Shown: positions 53,659-63,823 of the stretch, one piece after another
Layout: every line of letters starts with the position of its first letter
Numbering within the stretch: the first letter of the stretch is position 1
Source: Sphaerimonospora thailandensis
GTDB taxonomy: Bacteria > Actinomycetota > Actinomycetes > Streptosporangiales > Streptosporangiaceae
Length of the DNA: 64,000 bases
Direction of reading: 5' to 3'
Assembly (NCBI RefSeq): GCF_016863115.1
Contig: NZ_BOOG01000014.1
Span: 1-64,000, forward strand
Made by a program: the position numbers and the translations under genes
The notes under the pieces: generated by a model
Seen by the model: only the letters and a program-made list of their open reading frames with translations
Told to the model about the DNA's origin: nothing
Databases searched by the model: none

Positions 53659-54499
53659 CGGGGACGCGCTGCTGGAACTGGCCGTATCGATCGCGCGGGA
53701 GGCGGGCGAGATGCTCCTCGCCAAGCGTCCCGCCCGGCCGGAGGTGCTCGCCACCAAGTCCAGCCCGACCGACGTGGTCACCGTGCTCGACCGCGCCGCC
53801 GAGGAACTGATCCGCACCCGCATACGCCAGGCCAGGCCGTACGACGCGATCCTCGGCGAGGAGGGCGGCGAAACGCCGGGCCTGAGCGGCCCGAGCGGCG
53901 AGGGCAGTACGCCGGGCCTGAGCGGCCCGAGCGGCGAGGGCGGCGTCAGATGGGTGGTCGACCCGATCGACGGCACGGTCAACTTCCTGTACGGCCTGCC
54001 GGACTGGGCCGTCAGCATCGGCGTCGAGGTGGACGGCGAGATCGTCGCCGGCGTGGTCCACAACGTCCCACGCGCAGAGATCTTCACCGCGGTCAGGGGC
54101 GGCGGAGCCTGGCTGGCGGGTGAGCGACTGCGGTGCAACACCGGCGTCCCGCTCTCGCGCGCGCTGGTCGCCACCGGCTTCGGATACGGCGCCGAGCGCC
54201 GCCGAGTGCAGGCCGAGGTGCTGGCCGACGTGGCGCCGGTCGTCCGGGACATCAGGCGGGGCGGCTCGTGCGCGATCGACCTGTGCTCGGTCGCCGCCGG
54301 GCGCGTCGACGCCTACTACGAGCGCGGCGCCAACTACTGGGACTGGGCCGCCGCCGGGCTGGTCGCGGCCGAGGCGGGAGCGCGGGTCGCGGGCCTGAAC
54401 GGCAAGCCCGCCAATCCGGAACTGACGCTGTCCGCCGCGCCCGGGCTGTTCGAGGAGCTGCATGACCTGCTGGCGCCCCTCGATCCCGAGCGCGGCTAA
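53642..54499 (+). CDS. suhB: Inositol monophosphatase family protein with duplicated insert
   Basis: A 285-residue Mg-dependent phosphatase: ILGEEGG (metal Glu pair), WVVDPIDGTVNF (metal Asp residues) and WDWAAAGLVAAEAGA. It dephosphorylates inositol-1-phosphate or related substrates (suhB in mycobacteria is nearby in the same neighbourhood). Between the two metal motifs lies a perfect 33-bp duplication encoding TPGLSGPSGEG twice, lengthening the loop. GGAGG lies just before ATG 53642; ATG 53651 is an alternative. Confidence 0.9.
   Translation: MIAMADGDALLELAVSIAREAGEMLLAKRPARPEVLATKSSPTDVVTVLDRAAEELIRTRIRQARPYDAILGEEGGETPGLSGPSGEGSTPGLSGPSGEGGVRWVVDPIDGTVNFLYGLPDWAVSIGVEVDGEIVAGVVHNVPRAEIFTAVRGGGAWLAGERLRCNTGVPLSRALVATGFGYGAERRRVQAEVLADVAPVVRDIRRGGSCAIDLCSVAAGRVDAYYERGANYWDWAAAGLVAAEAGARVAGLNGKPANPELTLSAAPGLFEELHDLLAPLDPERG
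53873..53941. repeat. 33-bp direct repeat inside the inositol monophosphatase gene
   Basis: 53873-53905 and 53909-53941 are identical over 33 bases, separated by AGT. In frame, so the gene stays open. Confidence 0.95.
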
Positions 54500-54526
54500 C
54501 AGCGCCTTGTGATCGGCGCTGTGTGG

Positions 54527-54691
54527 TCAGCGCCGGATCTGAACGCCGTGATCTTCAGCGAGGCGCCGCAAGTCCTCGATCTCGGCGGTGAGGGTGTCGG
54601 CGAGGAAGTCGTCGCCGCTCGAGGTGGCCTCCTCGAGACCCTTGTAGGCCTGGTCGAGCCTGGAAGCGATCGTGGTCGTGAACTCGCCCAT
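54527..54691 (-). CDS. Small helical protein, unknown
   Basis: A 54-residue protein starting MGEFTTTIASRL, predicted as two amphipathic helices, with acidic and Leu/Ala-rich heptads (LDQAYKGLEEATSS, TAEIEDLRRLAEDHGV). GAAGGTGAG precedes the ATG at 54691. Codon pattern is typical of the genome. Similar short proteins occur in actinomycetes without known function. An in-frame extension to 54784 is not supported. Confidence 0.55.
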   Translation of the reverse strand: MGEFTTTIASRLDQAYKGLEEATSSGDDFLADTLTAEIEDLRRLAEDHGVQIRR

Positions 54692-54900
54692 CTCACCTTC
54701 TCTCTCAGGGAACGAGCTGCCGATACGCCTGCCCGGCGCACGACAATTGGGATGTAGCGGTGCCTTACCCACCCCGGTATGCATCTCAAACCATCGAATT
54801 CATGTGCTCTACGTCACGTAGAGACGAGGAACCCACTTACCGGCGTCTTACGGCCGACCCGGCCAGAATGTAGACGTCGTTCCAGCTGAGGAGGACCTTG

Positions 54901-55554
54901 ATGCGCGTTCTTGTGGTGGAGGACGAGCGGGTGCTCGCCGACGCGATCGCCACCGGACTCCGCCGTGAGGCGATGGCCGTCGACGTCGCCTATGACGGCG
55001 CCGCCGCGCTCGAGAAGATCGGGTACATCGACTACGACGTGATCGTCCTCGACCGGGACCTGCCCAAGGTCCACGGGGACGAGGTGGCCCGGCGGCTGGT
55101 CGCCCAGCGGTCGGCCTCGCGGATCATCATGCTGACCGCGGCCGGTGACGTCGACGACAAGGTCGAGGGGCTGGAACTCGGAGCCGACGACTATCTCGCC
55201 AAGCCGTTCGTGTTCGTGGAACTGGTCGCCAGGGTGCGGGCGCTCGGCCGGCGGTCCGCGCCGCCGCTGCCGCCCGTGCTGGAGCGGGCCGGGGTCCGGC
55301 TCGACCCCGGCAAGCGGCTCGTCATGAGAGAGGGCAGGGAGGTGCCGCTCACCAAGAAGGAGTTCGCCGTGCTGGAGGAGTTGATGCGCGCCGAAGGCGC
55401 GGTCGTCAGCCAGGAGGATCTGCTGGACAAGGCGTGGGACGAGCACATCGACCCGTTCACCAACGTCGTCCGGGTGACGATGATGACGTTGCGCAAGAAG
55501 CTCGGCGACCCCCCGATCATCGAGACCGTGCCCGGGGTCGGGTACCGACTGTGA
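54901..55554 (+). CDS. OmpR-family response regulator
   Basis: A 217-residue regulator: receiver domain with the acidic pocket VEDE, phosphoacceptor Asp in VIVLDRDLP, LTA and the K of AKPF; winged-helix DNA-binding domain with LTKKEFAVLEELM and VVRVTMMTLRKKLG. ATG 54901 has GAGGAGG six bases upstream. It is followed after 13 bp by its sensor kinase. A two-component pair resembling envelope-stress systems by architecture. Confidence 0.93.
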   Translation: MRVLVVEDERVLADAIATGLRREAMAVDVAYDGAAALEKIGYIDYDVIVLDRDLPKVHGDEVARRLVAQRSASRIIMLTAAGDVDDKVEGLELGADDYLAKPFVFVELVARVRALGRRSAPPLPPVLERAGVRLDPGKRLVMREGREVPLTKKEFAVLEELMRAEGAVVSQEDLLDKAWDEHIDPFTNVVRVTMMTLRKKLGDPPIIETVPGVGYRL

Positions 55555-55567
55555 TGAGGGTTCAGCT

Positions 55568-56842
55568 GTGAGCAGGCTCCATACCCCGCCCCCGCCCAGC
55601 GGCCCGCCCGCCTGGGACGGCCCGCCGCCCGAGGTCGCCCACCCGGTGCAGCGCAATCTCATCGGCGAGATCAAGGCGCTTCAGGGCAGGATCAGCATCC
55701 GCTGGCGGCTCACGCTCACCTACGGCGCGTTGTTCTTCGCTGTCGGCGCCGTGCTCCTGTTCGTGATGTACACCCTGGTCGGCCTGGCGATCAGCACGGC
55801 GTGGCCGCCTATCGAGTCGCGCGGGTACCCACCCGAAGTCGCCCAGCAGATCGAGGCCTGGTGGGCCTCCCACCGGGATCTGGCCATCGAGTCCGCGCGT
55901 GCCGAACTGCTGAACAGGTCTCTGATGGCGCTCGTCGGAGTGGGGGTCCTCGCGCTGATCTTCGGTTACGTGGTGGCGGACCGGGCACTGCTGCCGGTCA
56001 AGCAGATGACCGCGACCGCGCGCAGGCTGTCGGAGACCTCGCTCGCCCACGAGCGGATCGGCCTGCAGGGGCCCGACGACGAGCTGAAAGAACTGGCCGA
56101 CACCTTCGACGCCATGCTCACCCGGCTCAACACGGCCTTCGACGCCCAGCGGCGGTTCGTCGACAACGCCTCGCACGAGCTGCGCACCCCGCTGGCCATC
56201 AACCGGACGGTCCTCGAGGTCGCGCTCGCCGACCCGGAGGCCTCCGAGGACCTCAAGGTGCTCGGCCGTACGCTGCTGGGCACCACCGCGCGCAACGAGC
56301 GGCTGATCGAGGGGCTGCTCCTGCTCGCGCGCAGCGACAGGGAGCTGTCGGTACGCAAGCCGGTCGACGTCCGGGAGGTCGCCAGAACCGCCGTCGAGCA
56401 GCTCGCGCCGTTCGCGGCGGAGGAGTCCGTCACGATCGAGCACGATTTGCATTCCGCCCCCGCGACGGGGGATCCGGTTCTCCTCGAACGCTGTGTTTCC
56501 AACCTCGTCGAGAACGGCATCAAGCACAACTCCGGTCCCAATGGAAAAGTGTGGGTCCGTACGGGAATGGTCGGTAGGGGTGCCGTTGTTCAGGTCGCGA
56601 ACACGGGACCGCACGTGCCCGCGTACGAGGTGGAGAGCCTGTTCGAGCCGTTCCGGAGACTGAACTCCGACCGGGTGCAGTCCGCCAAGGGCGCGGGCCT
56701 GGGTCTGTCCATCGTGCGTGCGATCGCGGGTGCGCACGGCGGCGCGGTCACCGCTGTCCCACGGGACGGCGGCGGTCTCGTGGTGACGGTACGCCTCCCG
56801 GAAAGCGGGGCGGCCATCGGCTCGCAGCAGTCGGCGCGCTGA
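55568..56842 (+). CDS. Sensor histidine kinase, partner of the regulator at 54901
   Basis: A 424-residue kinase. A Pro-rich start is followed by TM1 (about 55-80), a short extracytoplasmic loop, TM2 (about 118-138), HAMP, H-box DNASHELRTPLAINR, N-box NLVENGIKHN, and ATP-binding ANTGPHVP and GAGLGLSI. GTG start at 55568. The small sensor loop suggests membrane or envelope sensing. Confidence 0.92.
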   Translation: MSRLHTPPPPSGPPAWDGPPPEVAHPVQRNLIGEIKALQGRISIRWRLTLTYGALFFAVGAVLLFVMYTLVGLAISTAWPPIESRGYPPEVAQQIEAWWASHRDLAIESARAELLNRSLMALVGVGVLALIFGYVVADRALLPVKQMTATARRLSETSLAHERIGLQGPDDELKELADTFDAMLTRLNTAFDAQRRFVDNASHELRTPLAINRTVLEVALADPEASEDLKVLGRTLLGTTARNERLIEGLLLLARSDRELSVRKPVDVREVARTAVEQLAPFAAEESVTIEHDLHSAPATGDPVLLERCVSNLVENGIKHNSGPNGKVWVRTGMVGRGAVVQVANTGPHVPAYEVESLFEPFRRLNSDRVQSAKGAGLGLSIVRAIAGAHGGAVTAVPRDGGGLVVTVRLPESGAAIGSQQSAR

Positions 56843-57103
56843 TGGCGCGCGCCCGCCGTACATGTGGTTGGATGTGCCGTCGAGCGTGATGGGGTCATAC
56901 CCTCGATACTGTGGTTTTCGCCATATTTGGCTAACTATGGCCTCGTGTGGAATACCCCTCGCGTCTCGGGAGGTTCAGGGTTCGCCCAAGTGGGTACCGA
57001 TTGCACGATTTCCGGGCCCCCGTGGGCACAACTACGGCCTCTCAAGCGTTGAAGACGCGCGACGCAGGCGCAGAAGGATAGATGAGGGGGATGGAGCACG
57101 CCA

Positions 57104-57403
57104 ATGGCTACCGATTACGACAGCCCGCGCAAGACCGACGACGACCTGAGCGAGGACAGCCTTCAGGAACTCCAGGCTCGGCGTAGTGACAAGTCGTCGG
57201 GCAGCATCGACATCGATGAGACCGATCTCGCCGAGTCGCTTGAGCTGCCGGGGGCGGATCTGTCGAACGAGGAACTCTCGCTCCGGGTGATTCCTCGGCA
57301 GGCGGACGAGTTCACGTGCTCGCGCTGTTTCCTGGTGCACCACCGCAGCCAGTTGGCCTCGGAGAAGAACGGCCAGCAGGTTTGCCGCGAGTGCGCGGCC
57401 TGA
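57104..57403 (+). CDS. DUF4193 zinc-ribbon protein
   Basis: A 99-residue protein, conserved in actinobacteria (mycobacterial Rv2699c). The acidic N-terminal part has DIDETDLAESLELPGADLSN, and the C-terminus a zinc ribbon with FTCSRCFLVHHRSQL and QVCRECA. Probably a transcription-linked or nucleic-acid-binding protein. ATG at 57104, GGAG seven bases upstream. Before it, 56843-57103 holds no gene and presumably the promoter. Confidence 0.92.
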   Translation: MATDYDSPRKTDDDLSEDSLQELQARRSDKSSGSIDIDETDLAESLELPGADLSNEELSLRVIPRQADEFTCSRCFLVHHRSQLASEKNGQQVCRECAA

Positions 57404-57428
57404 GTTAGGAGACCCTTAGGAGGGTCCG

Positions 57429-58169
57429 TTGAGTCCCGAATCGAAGGACGAGGTTGCCGATCTGGTCGGCAAGCTCGTGGCCCCTGAGGAGACGGACGGG
57501 GCCGAGCGGCGTCGGCTGCTCGGCCGCCTCAGCAAAGTGCTCGCCGAGTCCGCTCGCAGGGCGGGGAAAAGGGGACGGGGCCGCTGGCTGGCGGACGTGT
57601 TCCTGAACATCGCCCCGCGGTTACCGATCAGGGACTACACGACACTGCAAGAGCACCATTACGGCCTGACCGGCGAGCAACTCGCCGACGATCTGGTCCG
57701 CACCGCCGCCAAGGCGACGATGGCGGTAGGCGCGGTCGGGGGAGCGCTCGCCGCCGCCGAGTTCGCCGCACCACCCCTTCTTCTGTCGGCCCCAGCCCAG
57801 CTCGTGGCCGAGACACTCGTCGTCGCGGCCATCGAGGTGAAGCTCCTGGCCGAGTTGCACGAGGTGTACGGCGTGCAGATCCCCGGCAACGGCGCCCAGC
57901 GCGCCGCCGCGTACACTGTCGCCTGGTCCAAACAGCGCGGCGTCAATCCCCTCGCCCCCGGCTCCGCGACGATCGCCATTGGCACGGCGGCCAAGACGGC
58001 GCTGCGCAACCGCCTGATGCGCACCCTCGGCAGGCACCTCACCACCCTCGGCCCGTTCCTCACCGGCGCCGTCGCCGGCGGAGCGCTGAACCGGGCCGCC
58101 ACCCGCAAGCTCGCGCAGGCCGTACGGGCCGACCTACGGCGCCAGCAGGCCCTGCCGCCGTCACCCTGA
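57429..58169 (+). CDS. Conserved actinobacterial protein, unknown
   Basis: A 246-residue protein, TTG start with AGGAGGG upstream. A charged N-terminal helix (ESKDEVADLVGKLV, then ARRAGKRGRGRWL) is followed by Ala-rich hydrophobic segments (AAKATMAVGAVGGALAAAEF, APAQLVAETLVVAAIEVKLL), a motif LHEVYGVQIPGNGAQRAAAY, and a Gly/Ala-rich membrane-associated end. It weakly recalls EcsC-like proteins. Function unknown. Confidence 0.75.
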   Translation: MSPESKDEVADLVGKLVAPEETDGAERRRLLGRLSKVLAESARRAGKRGRGRWLADVFLNIAPRLPIRDYTTLQEHHYGLTGEQLADDLVRTAAKATMAVGAVGGALAAAEFAAPPLLLSAPAQLVAETLVVAAIEVKLLAELHEVYGVQIPGNGAQRAAAYTVAWSKQRGVNPLAPGSATIAIGTAAKTALRNRLMRTLGRHLTTLGPFLTGAVAGGALNRAATRKLAQAVRADLRRQQALPPSP

Positions 58170-58200
58170 CTCCGCGGTCAGATAGATCAGTGTCACCCGA

Positions 58201-58213
58201 TTGGTCTAAACCA
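58201..58213. promoter_or_regulatory. DasR-like (dre) palindrome upstream of otsA
   Basis: TTGGTCTAAACCA: TGGTCTAAACCA (58202-58213) matches the dre core TGGTCTAGACCA at 11 of 12 bases. It lies 131 bp before the otsA start codon. Confidence 0.5.
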
Positions 58214-58344
58214 CCGGGGAATACCTGTGACCTGCGGTGAGATCATTCTCACACCCTCTTTAACGAATGCCCAGGTAATGGGCGGGTATGGGCGTGGTTC
58301 GGTGCCTTTCGTATGGTGGTACCAGGCGACCCTGGAGGGGCTCA

Positions 58345-59742
<1,398 letters not shown>

Positions 59743-59760
59743 AGCTAGATGGTCGCGACA

Positions 59761-60054
59761 CTAGAGCGCGTCCTTGGCGGCGGCTTCCTTCCACGTGTGC
59801 CACTTCTTCGCGGCCGCGCGGGTCGCGACGATCCTGGCGACCTCCATGCCCAGACCCATCACCACCGCGTAGGCGATCGCCTCGCCGAGGCTGATGTCCG
59901 GTGAGTCCGCGTTGGCCGGAGGCTTCCTGCCCGTGGCCTTCTCCCAGGCGAACCCGAGCACCTTGCGCGAGGCGAACCCCACGGCCAGGCCGATGAGGCC
60001 GCCCAGGATCCGCCACTGCAGGTCCGGTTTCTCAGCGCTCTTGTCGTCCGACAT
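59761..60054 (-). CDS. DUF4235 membrane protein
   Basis: A 97-residue protein with two hydrophobic helices (LGGLIGLAVGFASRKVLG and EAIAYAVVMGLGMEVARIV) and the GFAWEKATGRKPP loop typical of DUF4235. Function unknown. ATG at 60054 with GAGGA upstream. Confidence 0.88.
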   Translation of the reverse strand: MSDDKSAEKPDLQWRILGGLIGLAVGFASRKVLGFAWEKATGRKPPANADSPDISLGEAIAYAVVMGLGMEVARIVATRAAAKKWHTWKEAAAKDAL

Positions 60055-60200
60055 GATTCCTCCTCAGTGCTGACCCTATCCGCCCGGGCCGCGCGCACAC
60101 GCCTCATCACTCCTGACGGCCTGCCCGGCACCACCATGCCCTCGTTTTGAACCGGTAAAAGGGGTGCGCGCCCGGAAGAGGAACGTGCCAGTCTGGACAT

Positions 60201-61448
60201 GTGATCTCGCATAAGAGGCGTGAGGCCGAGGGCGTGCCTCCTGTGCTCGCCACCCTGGCCGCCTGGAGCTGGCGGCTGCTGCTGATCGGCGCGCTGATCT
60301 ACGTCCTGGCGCTGATCATCGGCAGGCTCAACTTCGTCGTCCTGCCGCTGGCGGTGGCCTTCCTGCTGACCGCGCTGCTGCACCCGCTGACCCGGCGGCT
60401 CAGGACCGCCGGTTTGCGCCCGATCTATGCCACGTGGATCACGATGCTCCTCGGGCTCGCGGTCATCGTGGGCGTCGGCTTCATGATCGGCGCCAGGGCG
60501 AACGAGGAGTTCCCCCGACTGGTCGAGCAGATCCAGCTCACCGCTCGCAGCGTTCAGGACTGGCTGCTGCACGGACCGCTCCATCTCAAGGAGGCGCAGC
60601 TCGCCGACATCGTCGACGAGCTGGGCAAGCAGATCAACGAGCGGCGCACCGAGATCACGGGGACGGTGCTCAGCGGTGCGACCGCGGTCGTCGAGGTGCT
60701 CGCCTCCATCGTGCTGATCCTGTTCGTCACGTTCTTCCTGCTCAAGGACGGCGATCGGATCTGGTCGTGGTTCCTGCGCGCGTTCGGCCGCGCCACGCCG
60801 CGAGTGGACCGGGCCGGGCGCGCCGCCTGGGTCACGATCTCCCAGTACGTGCACGGCACGGTGGCCGTGGCGGCGATCCACGGGTTCATCATCGGCGTGG
60901 TCCTCGCCGGAATGCAGGTGCCCCTGTGGGCGCCCCTGGCAGTGCTGATCTTCTTCGCGAGCTTCATCCCGGTCGTCGGCATCTTCTTCGCCGGCGGCAT
61001 CGCCACCCTGGTGACCTTCGGATCGCAGGGCTGGGTGTATGCGTTGATCTTCGTGGGCATCCTCGTGGTCGAGCAGCAGCTGGAGAACCACGTGCTGCAG
61101 CCGTTCATCGTCGGCAGGGCCCTCGCCTTCCACCCCCTGGCGATCATCCTCGTCCTCGCGGTCGGCGGTGTGCTCGGCGGGATCGCCGGCGCCGTCGTGG
61201 CCGTGCCGTTGACCGCGGTCATCTACCGGGCGCTGCCCGAACTGCGCCGCGATCCCGAGGCGCCGATCGCCGAACCCCCGGACTCCGCCGCGCCTCCCGC
61301 CAGGCCACTCGTCGTGCCGCACACCGTGCCGCACTCCGAGCCGTATTCCGAGCCGCACTCCGACCAAGAGAAGTCCGCCGTGCCGCCGGCCACATCAGAG
61401 GCGGCAGAGGAGACGGAGAGGGTGACACCGCAAGGCAAGGGACAGTAA
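60201..61448 (+). CDS. AI-2E family transporter (YhhT/PerM-type)
   Basis: A 415-residue membrane protein with about eight helices, the FLLKDGDRI motif near 185, and the [19 protein letters not shown] and [17 protein letters not shown] signature of the AI-2E/UPF0118 family. The C-terminus is a Pro/Ser-rich cytoplasmic tail. Members export quorum signals or Na+. GTG at 60201, with CAGTCT six bases upstream and no ribosome site, so possibly leaderless. Confidence 0.88.
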   Translation: MISHKRREAEGVPPVLATLAAWSWRLLLIGALIYVLALIIGRLNFVVLPLAVAFLLTALLHPLTRRLRTAGLRPIYATWITMLLGLAVIVGVGFMIGARANEEFPRLVEQIQLTARSVQDWLLHGPLHLKEAQLADIVDELGKQINERRTEITGTVLSGATAVVEVLASIVLILFVTFFLLKDGDRIWSWFLRAFGRATPRVDRAGRAAWVTISQYVHGTVAVAAIHGFIIGVVLAGMQVPLWAPLAVLIFFASFIPVVGIFFAGGIATLVTFGSQGWVYALIFVGILVVEQQLENHVLQPFIVGRALAFHPLAIILVLAVGGVLGGIAGAVVAVPLTAVIYRALPELRRDPEAPIAEPPDSAAPPARPLVVPHTVPHSEPYSEPHSDQEKSAVPPATSEAAEETERVTPQGKGQ

Positions 61449-61501
61449 CCCGGCGGGCACGCCGGTGCGGGTGCTCACAAACAAACGCCCAGTGGTGGCG
61501 G

Positions 61502-61507
61502 TAGGGT
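61502..61507 (+). promoter_or_regulatory. -10 element of dut
   Basis: TAGGGT ends eight bases before ATG 61516; no ribosome site; probably leaderless or nearly so. Confidence 0.45.
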
Positions 61508-61515
61508 TTTTCGTC

Positions 61516-61953
61516 ATGAGTGTGGAGGTGCTGATTCAGCGGCTCGATCCGGAGCTTCCGATGCCGTCGTACGCCCACCCGGGCGACGCCGGCGCCGATC
61601 TCTACGCGGTGCGGGACGTAGAGTTGCTGCCGGGGGAGCGGACAGTCGTCGGCACCGGGATCGCGATCGCGCTGCCCGACGGGTACGCCGCCTTCGTGCA
61701 TCCCCGCTCGGGACTGGCCGCCAGGCTCGGAGTGACACTGGTGAACGCGCCCGGCACGGTCGACGCCGGCTACCGCGGCGAGATCAAGGTGACGCTGATC
61801 AATACGGACGCCAAGGACGCGGTACGGCTCAGGCGGGGCGACCGCATCGCCCAGCTCGTCGTCCAGCCGGTGGAGAAGGCGGCCTTCCACGAGGTGGATC
61901 GGCTGCCCGGCTCGGTCCGCGGCGCGAACGGCTTCGGCTCCACCGGAACCTGA
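61516..61953 (+). CDS. dut: dUTP diphosphatase
   Basis: A 145-residue trimeric dUTPase, converting dUTP to dUMP and diphosphate. The five motifs are visible: [49 protein letters not shown], and GANGFGSTG at the C-terminus. First gene of the dut-DUF3710-OB fold-DUF3159 block, as in mycobacteria. Confidence 0.95.
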   Translation: MSVEVLIQRLDPELPMPSYAHPGDAGADLYAVRDVELLPGERTVVGTGIAIALPDGYAAFVHPRSGLAARLGVTLVNAPGTVDAGYRGEIKVTLINTDAKDAVRLRRGDRIAQLVVQPVEKAAFHEVDRLPGSVRGANGFGSTGT

Positions 61954-61984
61954 AGCCCGCACATATTCAAGGAGAGTGAACGAA

Positions 61985-62659
61985 GTGTTCCGACGTCGGC
62001 GACACGCGGAGGAGGAGACGGCACCGGTCGTCGCGGAGGTCGCTGAGGAGCCCACCGCCCGGACATCGGGCCCCTGGGACGCGCAGGACGCCTATCCGGA
62101 GGCCGAGCGGGTCGATCTCGGTGGGCTGCTGCTGCCCATCGGCCCGCGCTTCGAGATCCAGCTCAGCGTGACCGGGGACCACATCGACGGGGCGATCGTC
62201 CTGGTCGAGGAGAGCGCTCTGCGGGTGCAGGCGATGGCCGCGCCCAAGCGGAGCGGGATCTGGGGCGAGGTGCGCGCGGAGATAGCGCGAGAGGTGACCG
62301 CCGCCGGTGGCACCGTGCAGGAGCAGGAAGGGCCGTTCGGGGCCGAACTGGCGGCGAGGATGCCGCAGGCGCCCGGCGAGGCGCCCCAGCCGGTTCGCTA
62401 CCTCGGGATCGACGGCCCCCGATGGCTGCTGCGCGCGATGATCAGCGGCCGGGCGGCCCTCGACTCCACCGCGGCCGAGATCGTCGAGAACGTGGTGCGT
62501 GACATCGTGGTCGTCCGCGGCGACGAGCCGATGCCTCCCCGGGAGACCATCCACCTGCGGCTGCCGGCCGAGGCTCGGCAGGCGATGGAGCAACAGGCGG
62601 CCCCGCAGGGGGAGCTCCGGCCGTTCGAGCGTGGCCCGGAGATCACCGAGACCCGGTGA
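61985..62659 (+). CDS. DUF3710 family protein
   Basis: About 224 residues, conserved in actinobacteria beside dut (Rv2696c). Motifs VDLGGLLLPIGPRFEIQLSV, RSGIWGEVRAEIAREV and PRWLLRAMISGRAAL. GTG 61985 has AAGGAG nine bases upstream; GTG 61976 is an alternative. Function unknown. Confidence 0.9.
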   Translation: MFRRRRHAEEETAPVVAEVAEEPTARTSGPWDAQDAYPEAERVDLGGLLLPIGPRFEIQLSVTGDHIDGAIVLVEESALRVQAMAAPKRSGIWGEVRAEIAREVTAAGGTVQEQEGPFGAELAARMPQAPGEAPQPVRYLGIDGPRWLLRAMISGRAALDSTAAEIVENVVRDIVVVRGDEPMPPRETIHLRLPAEARQAMEQQAAPQGELRPFERGPEITETR

Positions 62660-62688
62660 CGTATCCTGCGAGCGGAGGTGAACGACCG

Positions 62689-63081
62689 ATGAGCACGCCG
62701 GAGCCCGCCAAACCGGGCGGCCTGCGCGGATTCTTCCGGAGGCTGACCACCAGTCAGGCCGAGCTGGAGGCCGAAGAGCTCAGGGAGGACACGGGACGGC
62801 AGGGCGCGACGCCCATCGCCTCGTGCGGCGAGCGGCGGCGGTTCTGTGTGGCCGGGACCCTCCGTACCGTGACTTTGCGGCCGCGGGGCGGCGCCCCGGC
62901 CCTGGAGGCGGAGCTGTACGACGGGTCGGACGTGATCGACCTCGTCTGGCTCGGCAGACGTAAAATCGCCGGAATCGAGCCGGGTCGTGTCGTGCGCGCC
63001 GAAGGTTTGGTCAGCGTCCAGGACGGCCGCAAGGTCATGTTCAATCCGCGTTACGAGCTGCGCCCCGCCGACGGGCAGTGA
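62689..63081 (+). CDS. OB-fold nucleic-acid-binding domain protein
   Basis: A 130-residue protein: an N-terminal helix (GLRGFFRRLTTSQAELEAEE), then an OB fold (VAGTLRTVTLRPRGGAPALE, DLVWLGRRKIAGIEPGRVVR, VMFNPRYEL). Homologue of Rv2694c. ATG with GGAGGTG upstream. Probably single-stranded nucleic acid or protein binding. Confidence 0.9.
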   Translation: MSTPEPAKPGGLRGFFRRLTTSQAELEAEELREDTGRQGATPIASCGERRRFCVAGTLRTVTLRPRGGAPALEAELYDGSDVIDLVWLGRRKIAGIEPGRVVRAEGLVSVQDGRKVMFNPRYELRPADGQ

Positions 63082-63097
63082 ACTACCGGGAGACCAT

Positions 63098-63772
63098 ATG
63101 AGTACAGCGGACATGGCGGCCGCCCCGGCGGCGCACGCGACCGTTGAGGCGGCCGTACGTGCCCAGCTGGCCAAGGCACTGGGCGGCAGGCGCGGCATCG
63201 TCGAGGCGGCCGTCCCCACGATCGTCTTCACGGGAATGTGGATCGCCACCAGCCAGCTGAAGGCGTCTCTGATCGTCAGCGTCGCCGCCGCGGTGGTCCT
63301 GCTGCTGGTCCGGATCGCCCAGCGCACCACTCCGCAGTTCGTGCTCAACAGCCTCTTGGGCATCGGTATCGGCGCGTTCTTCGCGATGCGGTCAGGTGAC
63401 GCCAAGGACGTCTTCCTGCCGGGGATCTACTACAACGCCGGCTACGCGGCCGCGATGCTGCTGTCGATCGTCGCACGCTGGCCGGTGGTGGGCTTCCTCA
63501 TCGGCTCGGTGACCGGCGACCCCACGGCCTGGCACCGGGATCCCGGCCTGGTCCGCCTCTGCTCCCGGCTGACCTGGCTGCTGATGCTGCCGTGCCTGAT
63601 CCGGGTGGTGGTGCAACTCCCGCTCTACTGGGCGGGTCAGGTCACCGCGCTGGGCATCGCCAAGATCGCACTTGGCTGGCCCCTGCAGGTCGCCGGCCTC
63701 GCGGCCATGGCCTGGGTGCTGGCGCGGGGCCGCACTCCCATCCCGACTCCCAGCCGGCAGCCCGCGGAGTGA
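63098..63772 (+). CDS. DUF3159 membrane protein
   Basis: A 224-residue protein with about five or six helices; family motif GGRRGIVEAAVPTIVFTGMW and LPGIYYNAGYAAAMLLS. Homologue of Rv2693c. Start ATG with GGGAG upstream. Function unknown. Confidence 0.9.
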   Translation: MSTADMAAAPAAHATVEAAVRAQLAKALGGRRGIVEAAVPTIVFTGMWIATSQLKASLIVSVAAAVVLLLVRIAQRTTPQFVLNSLLGIGIGAFFAMRSGDAKDVFLPGIYYNAGYAAAMLLSIVARWPVVGFLIGSVTGDPTAWHRDPGLVRLCSRLTWLLMLPCLIRVVVQLPLYWAGQVTALGIAKIALGWPLQVAGLAAMAWVLARGRTPIPTPSRQPAE

Positions 63773-63823
63773 GTCCGGCGCCGGCGGTGAGACGACGTCA
63801 GTAGCCAGAGAGGGCAGAGGGCG

